From the NCBI GenBank assembly GCA_026388765.1, contig JAPLJC010000121.1, positions 1-48,180 on the forward strand: DNA of 48,180 nucleotides. The letters run 5' to 3'. A program made the position numbers and the translations under genes. This DNA comes from Deltaproteobacteria bacterium. Lineage in GTDB: Bacteria > Desulfobacterota > Desulfobaccia > Desulfobaccales > 0-14-0-80-60-11. Positions 9,513-18,732 of this stretch are shown piece by piece (position 1 is the first letter of the stretch; each line of letters starts with the position of its first letter). The notes beneath the pieces were generated by a model that was not told where the DNA came from, did not search any database, and saw only the letters and a program-made list of their open reading frames with translations.

Positions 9513-10174
9513 GGTAGGGCACATCCCGCTTGTTTGGGGTGATCACCAAAGACTTCGGCGGTGAAGGCATAAATTTTGGTACCGGGCACTTTCCAGGCAT
9601 CCGGCGCCAGGCCGGCCTTGCCGCAGGTTTGCTGCAGGAAGGTGAGCCGGTCCCACTTATATTCCGTGGCCACCTGCGGCAGGAGCAGGCCCCGGCTCGG
9701 CCCCTGGACGATGTACAGGCCATCGGTGCCCACCTGGATTTCATCAATATTTTTAATCAGGCGCATGGGGCTCAAGACCGAGATTTCCACCTCCAGGTCC
9801 TTAAGCTCCTCCCGGCCCAGGGGGCGGAAGCGGGGGTCGTGAAAGGCCGCGGCCGCGGCCATCTCCCGCACCGTCTGCCCCAAAGGTTTGACCGCCTCCA
9901 GATAGCCGATGCAGCCACGGAGTTGTCCTTTACGGTGCAGCGAGACGAAGGCTCCCCGGGATTCGCATAGCCGGGGGACCGTTTCCAGGGGCGGGAGCGG
10001 CTTGTCCAGGAGGTGCGCCTCGATGCTGGCCCTGGCCATCTGCAACAATAAATTCTTATCGGCGTCGCTGAGATTCATTTTTGCCTCATCCCCCCAAGAC
10101 CGCGGGGCCGCGGGACCCCACGGGCCAATGGTCCCCAAAAGCAGACATAGGGTGATAAAACCGCGGATTTTCAT
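9509..10174 (-). CDS. AMMECR1-domain protein with N-terminal signal peptide
   Basis: GAFVSLHRKGQLRGCIGYLEAVKPLGQTVREMAAAAAFHDPRFRPL core and VEISVLSPM motif; hydrophobic leader MKIRGFITLCLLLGTIGPWGPAAP. Confidence 0.88.
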   Translation of the reverse strand: MKIRGFITLCLLLGTIGPWGPAAPRSWGDEAKMNLSDADKNLLLQMARASIEAHLLDKPLPPLETVPRLCESRGAFVSLHRKGQLRGCIGYLEAVKPLGQTVREMAAAAAFHDPRFRPLGREELKDLEVEISVLSPMRLIKNIDEIQVGTDGLYIVQGPSRGLLLPQVATEYKWDRLTFLQQTCGKAGLAPDAWKVPGTKIYAFTAEVFGDHPKQAGCALP

Positions 10175-10386
10175 GATCTAAGTTGCCATCCGGGGCCTTG
10201 CCGGCCGGGGTTCCCTTAATTTAGTATCTAACCAAGATTTACCACCCTGTCAATGGCAAAGGGGGGCCTGCGGCTGACCGGATGACTGGCATTTTCCTTG
10301 CAAGATGGCCATAATCTTGATAAATTTTAGAAAAAAGGGGTTGCCGCCGATGCTACCCGCGGCGGGGCGCCTGCCTGATTCTGCTG

Positions 10387-11070
10387 ATGAAGACCTATCC
10401 CATCTTTGCCCTCATTGAAGACCGGCCCTGCCTGGTGGTGGGCGGCGGCGCGGTGGGCGAGCGCAAGGTCCAGGACTTGCGCCTCGCCGGGGCCCGGGTG
10501 ACGGTGGTGAGCTTAAGTCTCACTCCCGCCCTGGCGGAGCTGGCCGCGGCGGGCCAGATCCGCTACCTGCACGAAGATTTCTCCCCGGAGCACCTTCAGG
10601 GCATGGTCCTGGTGCTGGCCGCCACCGACGACCGCCGGGTGAATGCCCGGGTCAGCGCCGCGGCTCAGGCTCAGTCCATCTGGGTCAACGTGGCGGACGA
10701 TCCGGAGTTCTGCACCTTTATCGTCCCGGCCCAGGTTAAGCGGGGCGACCTGACCCTGGCCATCAGCACCGGCGGCGCCTCTCCGGCCCTGGCCCGGAAG
10801 CTGCGGAAGGACCTGCAGCAGCGCTTCGGTCCCGAATATGGGCCTTATCTGGCCTTGCTCAAGGGGGTGCGGACCCGTCTCCTCACCGAGCGCCGGGGCC
10901 GTCCGGAGAATGCCGCCCTGTTTCACCAATTGGTGGCTAGCCCCTTGCTGGCGGCAGTGGCCCAGGGAGACCAGGCCCGGGTGGTGGCCCTGCTCCGGGA
11001 GATCCTGGGCGACGCCCTGAGCCCCCAGGTCCTGGGGGAGCTCACGAGCGAGGCCTTGGCAGAATCCTGA
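10387..11070 (+). CDS. Precorrin-2 dehydrogenase/sirohydrochlorin ferrochelatase (siroheme synthase N-terminal domain, Met8p/CysG-N)
   Basis: PIFALIEDRPCLVVGGGAVGERKVQDLRLAGARVTVVS, VNVADDPEFCTFIVPAQVKRGDLTLAISTGGASPALARKLR. Confidence 0.92.
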   Translation: MKTYPIFALIEDRPCLVVGGGAVGERKVQDLRLAGARVTVVSLSLTPALAELAAAGQIRYLHEDFSPEHLQGMVLVLAATDDRRVNARVSAAAQAQSIWVNVADDPEFCTFIVPAQVKRGDLTLAISTGGASPALARKLRKDLQQRFGPEYGPYLALLKGVRTRLLTERRGRPENAALFHQLVASPLLAAVAQGDQARVVALLREILGDALSPQVLGELTSEALAES

Positions 11071-11096
11071 GGGTGGCATCTTTACTCTAAATACTT

Positions 11097-11930
11097 ATGA
11101 CTGAAAATTTATTATACTTCGCCCTGGCGGCTTACTTCGGCGCCACCGCCCTGTGGCTGGCTTTTTTCCTGGCCCAACGGGAGAGCCTGTACCGCTATGG
11201 CGCCTGGGTTATGGCCGCCGGCCTGGCCTGCCATACCCTGGTCCTCATCCAGCGTACCATTGCTTACGGCTACCTGCCGGTGGCCGTCTTCGGCGAGGCC
11301 CTGCTGTTATTCGACTGGGTCCTGGTGGCGGCCTTTTTGCTCTTCAACTGGCGCTACCCCATCCGGGTCCTGGGAGCCCTGGTGGCGCCCCTGGCCGCCC
11401 TGCTGGTTTACGGCTCCCTCATCTTGCCCCAAGGCCAGGCGGGAGCCATCTCTCCCCTGTTGCGGGGCTTCTGGTTGACGGCCCATATCGGCTTGACCCT
11501 GGGGGGCTATGCCGCCCTGACCCTGAATTTTCTGGGCGGCATCTTTTACCTGATCCAGGAACGCCAACTCAAGGCCAAAAAATTCGGTTTCTTTTACCGG
11601 CGCCTGCCGTCCCTGTCGCAGTTGGACACTCTCAATTACTGGTGCCTCACCATCGGCTTCCCGTTGTTCACCGGCGGCATCATTACCGGCTCCTTGTATG
11701 CCCAGCACACCCTTGGGCGTTTCTGGTCCTGGGACCCCAAAGAGGTCCTGACCCTGATTGCCTGGCTGATCTATGCGGTGCTGTTGCATGAGCGCCTCAC
11801 CGTGGGCTGGCGGGGCCGCCGGGCCTCCTGGCTCGCCATCCTGGGTTTCCTGGTGCTGGCGGTCACCTTTGTGGGCGCTAACCTGTGGCTCTCGGGCTAC
11901 CACAGTTTCTCCAAGTTTGTTCAACCATGA
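11097..11930 (+). CDS. Cytochrome c assembly protein, CcsA/HemX family
   Basis: Multi-pass protein with TLGRFWSWDPKEVLTLIAWLIYAVLLH (WSWDPKE motif); lies between siroheme and hemA genes. Confidence 0.88.
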   Translation: MTENLLYFALAAYFGATALWLAFFLAQRESLYRYGAWVMAAGLACHTLVLIQRTIAYGYLPVAVFGEALLLFDWVLVAAFLLFNWRYPIRVLGALVAPLAALLVYGSLILPQGQAGAISPLLRGFWLTAHIGLTLGGYAALTLNFLGGIFYLIQERQLKAKKFGFFYRRLPSLSQLDTLNYWCLTIGFPLFTGGIITGSLYAQHTLGRFWSWDPKEVLTLIAWLIYAVLLHERLTVGWRGRRASWLAILGFLVLAVTFVGANLWLSGYHSFSKFVQP

Positions 11931-13228
11931 ATCTCCTGTTAGTGGGCGTCAATCATAAGACTGCTTCCGTGGGGTTGCGGGAAAGGCTGGCCGGCCTCAT
12001 CCCGGATCTGGAGGCGGCCTACCGGACCCTCACGGCCTACCCGGAGATCGCCGAGATCATCCTCTATGGCACCTGCAACCGGCTGGAGCTTCTCTGCGTG
12101 ACGGCTGAGCCGGCCGAGGCCCTGGACCGGCTGCGGGCCTTTCTCTCCCAAGACCCGGAAGTCTCCCCGGCGGAACTGGAGGAATCCCTGTACGTGCACC
12201 AGGGCCCCGAAGCGGTGCGGCACCTCTTCCGGGTGGCCGCCAGTCTCGACTCCATGGTGTTGGGGGAGCCCCAGATCCTGGGCCAGATCAAGGAGGCCTT
12301 TCGTCAGGCCACCGGGCAGCAGGCCACCGGGCCCATCTTGAACCGCCTGCTGCACAAGACCTTTTCGGTGGCCAAACGCGTCCGCACCGAGACGGGCATC
12401 GGCGATCACGCCGTCAGCGTCAGTTACGCCGCCGTCAGCCTGGCCCGGAAGATCTTCGGCGAACTCACCGGCATGACGGTGCTGCTGGTGGGCGCCGGCG
12501 AGATGGCCGAACTGGCCCTGGAGCACCTCCGGGGCCAGAAAGTGGGCCGCATCGTCGTGGCCAACCGCACCCTGGAGCGGGGCCTGCGCCTGGCCGAGCG
12601 CTACCGGGGGGAGGCCGTCTCCCTGGAGGAATTGGAGGACCAGCTGTTGAGCGCCGACATTCTCATCAGCTCCACCGGTTCGGAAACCTATCTGCTGAAA
12701 CGGGACCAGGTGAAGGCCGCTATGCGCCGCCGGAAGCAGCGGCCCCTCTTCCTCATCGACATCGCCGTGCCCCGGGACCTGGACCCGGCCATCAACGACC
12801 TGGACAACGTCTACCTCTACAATATCGACGACCTGCAGGAAGTGGTGGAGCAGGGCTGGCAGGCCCGCCGGCAGGAGGCGGCCCGGGCCGAACGCCTGGT
12901 GGGGGCCGAGACCGTTAAGTTCGAGGACTGGCTGCAGACTCTGGAGGTCTACCCCACCATCATCGCCCTGAAGGACAAGGCCGCGGCCATTAGCCAGGCG
13001 GAGCTGAAGAAGACACTGAGTCAGTTGGGCCCCGTCAGCGAGGAGCAACACCAGGCCCTGGAGGTGCTCCTTAACTCCGTCACCCAAAAGCTCCTCCACG
13101 ACCCCATCATCTTTCTGAAGCGCGACCACAGCATGAAGAAGAGCCCCCACCGGGAACTGGACCTGGTGCGCCGCCTCTTCAACCTGGATTTGGAACGGGA
13201 GGCGGAGGGAACGGAAGAAGAAGAATAG
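11927..13228 (+). CDS. hemA: Glutamyl-tRNA reductase
   Basis: MNLLLVGVNHKTASVGLRERL, TCNRLELL, LDSMVLGEPQILGQIKEAF, VLLVGAGEMAELA; ATG overlaps the upstream stop (ATGA). Confidence 0.95.
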   Translation: MNLLLVGVNHKTASVGLRERLAGLIPDLEAAYRTLTAYPEIAEIILYGTCNRLELLCVTAEPAEALDRLRAFLSQDPEVSPAELEESLYVHQGPEAVRHLFRVAASLDSMVLGEPQILGQIKEAFRQATGQQATGPILNRLLHKTFSVAKRVRTETGIGDHAVSVSYAAVSLARKIFGELTGMTVLLVGAGEMAELALEHLRGQKVGRIVVANRTLERGLRLAERYRGEAVSLEELEDQLLSADILISSTGSETYLLKRDQVKAAMRRRKQRPLFLIDIAVPRDLDPAINDLDNVYLYNIDDLQEVVEQGWQARRQEAARAERLVGAETVKFEDWLQTLEVYPTIIALKDKAAAISQAELKKTLSQLGPVSEEQHQALEVLLNSVTQKLLHDPIIFLKRDHSMKKSPHRELDLVRRLFNLDLEREAEGTEEEE

Positions 13229-13242
13229 TTGAGAGAAAAAAA

Positions 13243-13296
13243 TGTAGAACCGCCGCCCTCGGCGGTTTTATAGCCGGCAAGGGCGCCGGCTCCACA
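13243..13296. repeat. 54-nt BIME/REP-like double palindrome, copy 2
   Basis: tgtagaaccgccgccctcggcggttttatagccggcaagggcgccggctccaca; see 2674-2727. Confidence 0.75.
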
Positions 13297-13377
13297 TCAG
13301 CGAAGAGCCACCTCTGCTATTGACCGGCCCCCATTATCTTGTTATTTTTAAAAGAAGCAGCGCTGACGAGGCTAAAT

Positions 13378-13767
13378 ATGTCCAAAGTCATCGATATCGA
13401 AGACCGGCTCAAGCTGGAGCAAAAGAAAAGGGTCCGGGTGGATAAGGCCAAGAAGACCGAGGCGGTGCGCAAGGTGGTGCAGTGCACCCGCTGTATGGCC
13501 CGCTGCGCCCGGTGCGGGGTCCAGTTCGACACCACCGACATGTATAAGCGCTACCCGGGGCCCTACCGCCTGTGCGCCTTTTGCCAGGAAGAGTACGACG
13601 ACTTTCTGCGGATCACCGAAAAAGGACAGGAGAGTCCCTTTTACTGGCACAACCGGGAGTGGGTGGCCCTGTGGCAGTCCTGGGTCGATTACCAGAAGGC
13701 CATGAAGGGCTATGGCGAGTCTCCCGAGTTCATCGACCTGGTGCGGGAGGTGGAGCTGGATAGGTAG
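13378..13767 (+). CDS. Hypothetical protein with CxxC zinc-ribbon-like motifs
   Basis: MSKVIDIEDRLKLEQKKR; CTRCMARCARCGVQFD ... LCAFCQEEYDDF. Confidence 0.75.
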   Translation: MSKVIDIEDRLKLEQKKRVRVDKAKKTEAVRKVVQCTRCMARCARCGVQFDTTDMYKRYPGPYRLCAFCQEEYDDFLRITEKGQESPFYWHNREWVALWQSWVDYQKAMKGYGESPEFIDLVREVELDR

Positions 13768-13855
13768 TAGCCAGTTGCCAGTAGTCAGTAGTCAGTAGTC
13801 AGTAGTCAGTTCAAGAATCTCTCAAGAGCTTTTTTTCTGACTACTGACTACTGCA
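13766..13855. repeat. Inverted heptamer arrays (GTAGTCA)n / (CTGACTA)n around a short spacer
   Basis: gtagcca-gttgcca-(gtagtca)x4-gttcaag ... ctgacta-ctgacta-ctgcaat; arms complementary. Confidence 0.8.
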
Positions 13856-13856
13856 A

Positions 13857-14102
13857 TTAATCGATTCCCTTGCCCAAACGGTAGGCGTGTTGCAGGATTT
13901 CCATGGCGAACTCAAAGGCGTTGTGGTGGTCCATGAGAATCTCGGTATGCTCCTTCTGTTTTTCCCCGGTGCCGGTGTAGACCACCAGCTTGAGAACGCC
14001 TTCGGGACGCTGCACCACCGCGATCTCCCCTGCCGGCGTGAGAGTCTTATAGGTGCGATGCTCTTGTCTGTTTGGGTCTGTTCCGTGAACAGGATGAACC
14101 AT
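13857..14102 (-). CDS. Hypothetical protein
   Basis: Small ORF upstream of and divergent from mnmG; start M16 of the ORF (MVHPVHG) chosen tentatively. Confidence 0.6.
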   Translation of the reverse strand: MVHPVHGTDPNRQEHRTYKTLTPAGEIAVVQRPEGVLKLVVYTGTGEKQKEHTEILMDHHNAFEFAMEILQHAYRLGKGID

Positions 14103-14181
14103 AATCTCCTCCTCAGCGCGAATTACTTGAAGTTTTAGCATAATCATCTCGCTGTCTTAATTCAAGGCGAAATTTCCTGCC

Positions 14182-16062
14182 ATGGCCTTTTATTCAAAAG
14201 AGTATGACTTGATCGTCATCGGGGCCGGCCACGCCGGCTGCGAAGGGGCCCTGGCCGCAGCCCGCATGGGCCTCAAGGTGCTGCTCTTCAACCTCAACCT
14301 GGACACCATGGCCCAGATGGCCTGCAACCCGGCGGTGGGGGGCCTGGCCAAGGGCCACGTGGTCAAAGAGATTGACGCCCTGGGCGGCGCCATGGGGGAG
14401 CTGGCGGACCTCACCGGCATCCAGTTCCGCACCCTGAACCTCTCCAAGGGACCGGCGGTACGCGGCACCCGGGTCCAGTGCGACAAGCAGGCCTACCGCC
14501 TGGCCATGAAATCCCGTCTGGAGCGGGAACCCAAGATCGACCTGCGGGAGGCCATGGTGGCGCGGCTCCTGGTGGAGGACGGCCGGGTGGTGGGGGTGGT
14601 GGAGACCCTCGGGCTGGCCTATCGGGCCCGGACCGTGCTCATCACCACCGGCACCTTTTTGAATGGCCTGATCCACATCGGCGAGGCCCGCATCCAGGCG
14701 GGGCGGGCCGGGGAGTTTGCCAGCACCGCCCTGGCCGACCATCTCCAGGAACTGGGCTTCCGGATGGGGCGCCTGAAGACCGGCACCCCGCCGCGTCTGA
14801 GGGCCGGCAGCATTGATTTCGCCGGCATGGGAAAGTTGGAAGGCGATCCCCGGCCGCGCCCCTTCTCCTGGCGCACCCGGGTCGTGCCCGGGGAGCAACT
14901 CGTCTGCTTCATCACCCACACCAGCCTGACCACCCATCGCCTGATCAAGGACCACATCCACCTCTCCCCCCTGTATAACGGCTCGATCCAGGGGGTGAGC
15001 GCCCGCTATTGCCCGTCCCTGGAAGACAAGGTGATGCGCTTTCCGGACAAACCCAGCCACCAGGTCACCTTGGAGCCGGAAGGCCGGGACACCGCCGAGA
15101 TCTACGCTAAGGGCCTGGGCAATTGCCTGCCGGTGGAGCTGCAGTTGCAACTGTTCCGGAGCGTCCCGGGGTTGGAGGAGGTCGAGGTGATGCGCCCGGC
15201 CTATGCCATCGAATACGACTACGTCGACCCCTTGCAGCTCCAAGCCACCCTGGAAACCAAGCTGATCCGGGGCCTCTTCCTGGCCGGGCAGATCAACGGC
15301 ACTTCGGGTTACGAAGAGGCCGCCGGCCAGGGCCTCTGGGCCGGCATCAACGCCGCCTGCCAGGTCCTCGGGCGCCCTCCCTTTCTGCCGAACCGCTCCC
15401 AGGCCTATATGGCGGTATTGGTGGACGACCTGGTGACCCGGGGCACCCGGGAGCCCTACCGGTTGTTCACCTCCCGGGCGGAATACCGCCTGCTGCTCCG
15501 GGAAGACAACGCCGATCTGCGCCTGACCCAATGGGGCCATGAATTGGGGCTGGTGGACCAAGAGGCCGTGGCGCGCCTCCACGAAAAAGAGCGGCTGTTG
15601 CAGGAGGAGGAGGCCCGGCTGGCCGGCCGGCGCCTTTATCCCAGCGCCGCGGTGAATGAGGAACTGGCGAGCCGGGGAACTTCGGCCTTGAAGGAGCCGA
15701 CGCCCATCCTCAATCTGGTGAAACGCCCCCAGCTGGACCTGGCCACCCTCTACCGCCTGGCCGGGGAAGAGCCCCCGGTCCCCGCCGAAGTGGTGGAGCA
15801 GCTGGAAATCAGGCACAAGTACGAGGGCTACATCCGCCGCCAGGAGGAGTCGGCCGCCAAATTCGCCCAGGGGGAGGGGCGTCGCATCCCGCCGGACTTC
15901 GATTACGCTGCGGTGCCCGGGCTGTCTCTGGAAGTACGGGAAAAACTGCAGGAGGTGCGGCCCCGGTCCCTGGGCCAGGCGGCCCGCATCTCCGGGGTGA
16001 CCCCCGCGGCCGTGGCTATCTTGATGGTTTATCTGAAACGGGGTGGCGTCGGCAAGGGCTAA
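14182..16062 (+). CDS. mnmG: tRNA uridine-5-carboxymethylaminomethyl(34) synthesis enzyme MnmG (GidA)
   Basis: [101 protein letters not shown]. Confidence 0.97.
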   Translation: MAFYSKEYDLIVIGAGHAGCEGALAAARMGLKVLLFNLNLDTMAQMACNPAVGGLAKGHVVKEIDALGGAMGELADLTGIQFRTLNLSKGPAVRGTRVQCDKQAYRLAMKSRLEREPKIDLREAMVARLLVEDGRVVGVVETLGLAYRARTVLITTGTFLNGLIHIGEARIQAGRAGEFASTALADHLQELGFRMGRLKTGTPPRLRAGSIDFAGMGKLEGDPRPRPFSWRTRVVPGEQLVCFITHTSLTTHRLIKDHIHLSPLYNGSIQGVSARYCPSLEDKVMRFPDKPSHQVTLEPEGRDTAEIYAKGLGNCLPVELQLQLFRSVPGLEEVEVMRPAYAIEYDYVDPLQLQATLETKLIRGLFLAGQINGTSGYEEAAGQGLWAGINAACQVLGRPPFLPNRSQAYMAVLVDDLVTRGTREPYRLFTSRAEYRLLLREDNADLRLTQWGHELGLVDQEAVARLHEKERLLQEEEARLAGRRLYPSAAVNEELASRGTSALKEPTPILNLVKRPQLDLATLYRLAGEEPPVPAEVVEQLEIRHKYEGYIRRQEESAAKFAQGEGRRIPPDFDYAAVPGLSLEVREKLQEVRPRSLGQAARISGVTPAAVAILMVYLKRGGVGKG

Positions 16063-16065
16063 AAA

Positions 16066-16614
16066 TTATTTGCCTTTGAAAGGAGGTATGTCGATCGGTA
16101 ATCCAACTCTCATGAAAAATCTGGCAAAGGCTTGGGATAGATGTTCTCTATAAGGCGGTAATAATCGTATCCTTTGTTTTTTTCCTTTTACAAATTCTGT
16201 CAAAAAAGAGAAAGGAACGGTGTGCAATTCTCGGAAATCCACTATCTGATAATCACGTTCAAATCCTGGCCTTTCAATCTTATTTAATAAATGAAAACCA
16301 ACCATATTTCCTTGACGTAAAGCCTCTTTCCCTCTATTACTTCTAAAAATATCGTTTTTTCTCCCAATTTCCTGCAAAGGCCAAACTGCGCAAACCACTA
16401 CCCAACCAACCTTGAACTGTTGGAGATCACAAGATTGAGTCATTACAATGACATCAAATGAAATTATATCGGCAATGGTAGGGCTTCCACCGGGTTTTAT
16501 ATCGGATGATATTGGAATAATTATCGGGCAATTCTCTATTAAATCACCCTGACGAAGAGGGGTATCTGGTGGGACAAGCGTAAACCAAGGATACTCAGGC
16601 TCCCCCTCAAACAT
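16066..16614 (-). CDS. Hypothetical protein with MTQSCDL motif
   Basis: AT-rich ORF; overlaps the upstream ORF by 8 nt. Confidence 0.65.
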   Translation of the reverse strand: MFEGEPEYPWFTLVPPDTPLRQGDLIENCPIIIPISSDIKPGGSPTIADIISFDVIVMTQSCDLQQFKVGWVVVCAVWPLQEIGRKNDIFRSNRGKEALRQGNMVGFHLLNKIERPGFERDYQIVDFRELHTVPFSFLTEFVKGKKQRIRLLPPYREHLSQAFARFFMRVGLPIDIPPFKGK

Positions 16615-17044
16615 CGATTAACACCTCTGGTTCAACGCCCCCGGGGGGTTCTGCCTTTCTAAATTCTCTTATTTTTAATTCAACACGGAACTTAGCTTTT
16701 GGCTCCATTTTTATTATTGTATGATGCTCAATAGACTCGGGAAAGGAAATATATGTCTCCTTCCTTCTCTCTAATCTCTTTTTATTCCTTTTTGATATTT
16801 TTCTTTTAGGCGAATACGCATCTGAATTTCTACCTATTTTACTAAATCCAGAAAGATTATCACTTCCGAGCACTCGTTTTACTCCAGTGAGTTCGCGCGC
16901 ATGATCCTGACGGTTTAAAACCTCGCATTTCCGTTGGAATTCTCTTACGGCGTCAATAATTGATCTTGCCGAGTGATCTCGTTTCTCAGCAAGTTGCCCA
17001 GACGCAATCTTAGGTCTACAAGCTATTCTCTTTATATTTTTCAT
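16607..17044 (-). CDS. Hypothetical basic protein, first gene of an AT-rich two-gene cassette
   Basis: AT-rich ORF whose stop overlaps the start of 16066-16614; many Lys/Arg. Confidence 0.6.
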   Translation of the reverse strand: MKNIKRIACRPKIASGQLAEKRDHSARSIIDAVREFQRKCEVLNRQDHARELTGVKRVLGSDNLSGFSKIGRNSDAYSPKRKISKRNKKRLERRKETYISFPESIEHHTIIKMEPKAKFRVELKIREFRKAEPPGGVEPEVLIDV

Positions 17045-17216
17045 TTAAATAGTCCTTCCCCTATATCTCAGGAGGACCAGAATTAAAAACTGTCTTAAGT
17101 TTATCACAAATTAGCCGGTTTAGACAGTCTGGTAAACTTTATTGAATAAATGCATGATAGACAAGATTGTGGCTAGTGCCACTTGTGCCCCATCGGTCTT
17201 TGCTGAAAGCTGACAG

Positions 17217-17390
17217 CTACCTGTTCGTGGGACCCATGGACCGGTCGGCGGTATAGGCAAAATAGTCGGGCCCGACGGAGGCCCCGCACATGGCGCAGGT
17301 CGCGGCCCGACCCGCGACGCTGGAGTTGGTTTCGGCGCAGGCCCAGGTCAACAGGGCCGCCAAGAGTAGCAAGCCAACCGATTTTTTCAT
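17217..17390 (-). CDS. Small putative lipoprotein with CxxC
   Basis: MKKSVGLLLLAALLTWACAETNSS ... CAMCGASVGPDYFAY. Confidence 0.65.
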   Translation of the reverse strand: MKKSVGLLLLAALLTWACAETNSSVAGRAATCAMCGASVGPDYFAYTADRSMGPTNR

Positions 17391-17488
17391 TTCTTCTCCA
17401 TTTTTTCCCCGAACTGCGCCGGCGGCCAAGAGCAGGTTCTGCAGGAGCGGATTGGCAACCCGCCCCTACGGTCGCAATTTAACCCCCC

Positions 17489-17722
17489 TTAAGGGTTACC
17501 CCGGGATTTCTGGTATTGGTCGTAGAGAAAGCCCCCCAGGACCCCGGCGCCGCCGCCGATGGCCGCCCCGGCCGCCGGCGAGCCCGCCGCCCAGCCGATG
17601 AGGGCGCCGCCGCTGGCCCCCATGGCGCCGCCGCTCAGCATGCGCTGCTGCGTGTTGGACATCCCGGAACAGCCACCCAGCAAGACCGCCACCAACATGA
17701 CCAGAATGATCGACTTTTTCAT
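17489..17722 (-). CDS. Glycine-zipper small lipoprotein
   Basis: MKKSIILVMLVAVLLGGCSG lipobox; GGAMGASGGALIGWAAGSPAAGAAIGGGAGVLGG. Confidence 0.75.
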   Translation of the reverse strand: MKKSIILVMLVAVLLGGCSGMSNTQQRMLSGGAMGASGGALIGWAAGSPAAGAAIGGGAGVLGGFLYDQYQKSRGNP

Positions 17723-18087
17723 TGCTTTACTCCCACCATCCCCGGCGGGCAGGCCTTGGCAACGCGGACCAGGATCACTTCCAGCACCGAGGTGCTCAGC
17801 TTGTCCGGATTCTCCTTATAAAACTTGTCCACTGCCTCAATGATCTGATTCACGGTTTTGGTTTTTAGATCAGCGGCTAAGGCCCGGGACACGCAGGCGG
17901 CCTTGCCTTTGCTGGCCGCGGTCTCAAAGTCGGCCAGGTTGCCGACGCCCTTCACATAACCCACCTTGGCGTCAAAGCTTAACTGGGGCCATTGGCTGCC
18001 ATCCCACAGAAATCCCTTCTCCTGGGCCAGGGCGCCGCCGGCCAGGACCAGGACCACCACCACTGCGAAGAAAACCACTTTCCCCAT
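17719..18087 (-). CDS. Small secreted protein, KGFLWDGSxW family, paralog A
   Basis: Signal peptide MGKVVFFAVVVVLVLAGGALA then QEKGFLWDGSQW...VGYVKGVGNLADFE; paralogous to 18307-18693. Confidence 0.75.
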   Translation of the reverse strand: MGKVVFFAVVVVLVLAGGALAQEKGFLWDGSQWPQLSFDAKVGYVKGVGNLADFETAASKGKAACVSRALAADLKTKTVNQIIEAVDKFYKENPDKLSTSVLEVILVRVAKACPPGMVGVKQ

Positions 18088-18306
18088 CAATTTCACGGCC
18101 TGCACCTCCAATGTGCTTTTGGACAAAACACGCCTTGTCGGCCGATGGTCATAAGACCCTGGGCCTTTTTTAGATAAGGCGTCGCTTGCCTTCGTCAACC
18201 ATCAAAGGCTGCCGAGATACTGCTGGTCAAACCCTGCCAGGGATAATCTCTAGCCGTCCCGGCGACTTCTCGTATCGGTCATTGAGCCAGGCAATAACCG
18301 CGCCTG

Positions 18307-18693
18307 TCACTTCTTCTTCTCTGTGGCCGCGGCTTCCGGCGGACAGAGCTTGGTACATCTCAGGAGGACTACCTCGATCACCGGAGTGGTCAGCTTCTGG
18401 GGATTATCCTGGTAGTATTTGTCCACCTCTTGCACCACCTGCCCGATGGTCTTGGTCTTGAGTTCGTCGACGAACCCCTTGGAAATACAGGCCGCCCGGC
18501 CACTGCTGCCGGATGCCACCTCGACATCGGCCATATTCCCCACGCCTTTGATGTAGGCCACCTTCAGATCGCCGGTCATATCTTTCCAGTGGCTGCCATC
18601 CCACAGAAAACCTTTATCCGCGGCCAGGCTCGGCATAGCCAGGGCGAAGACCAGGGCCAACCCTAGCATGGCTGCCTTTCCCCTGAATTTCAT
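18307..18693 (-). CDS. Small secreted protein, KGFLWDGSxW family, paralog B
   Basis: Signal peptide then ADKGFLWDGSHW...VAYIKGVGNMADVE. Confidence 0.75.
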   Translation of the reverse strand: MKFRGKAAMLGLALVFALAMPSLAADKGFLWDGSHWKDMTGDLKVAYIKGVGNMADVEVASGSSGRAACISKGFVDELKTKTIGQVVQEVDKYYQDNPQKLTTPVIEVVLLRCTKLCPPEAAATEKKK

Positions 18694-18732
18694 GGGCTTC
18701 CTCCCTCATTGAGAAATTTTCAGGTCCCCGGT

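Noticed and set aside
13766-13855. CRISPR-like direct repeats
   Set aside because: Repeats are contiguous 7-mers without unique spacers; they form an inverted heptamer array, not a CRISPR.
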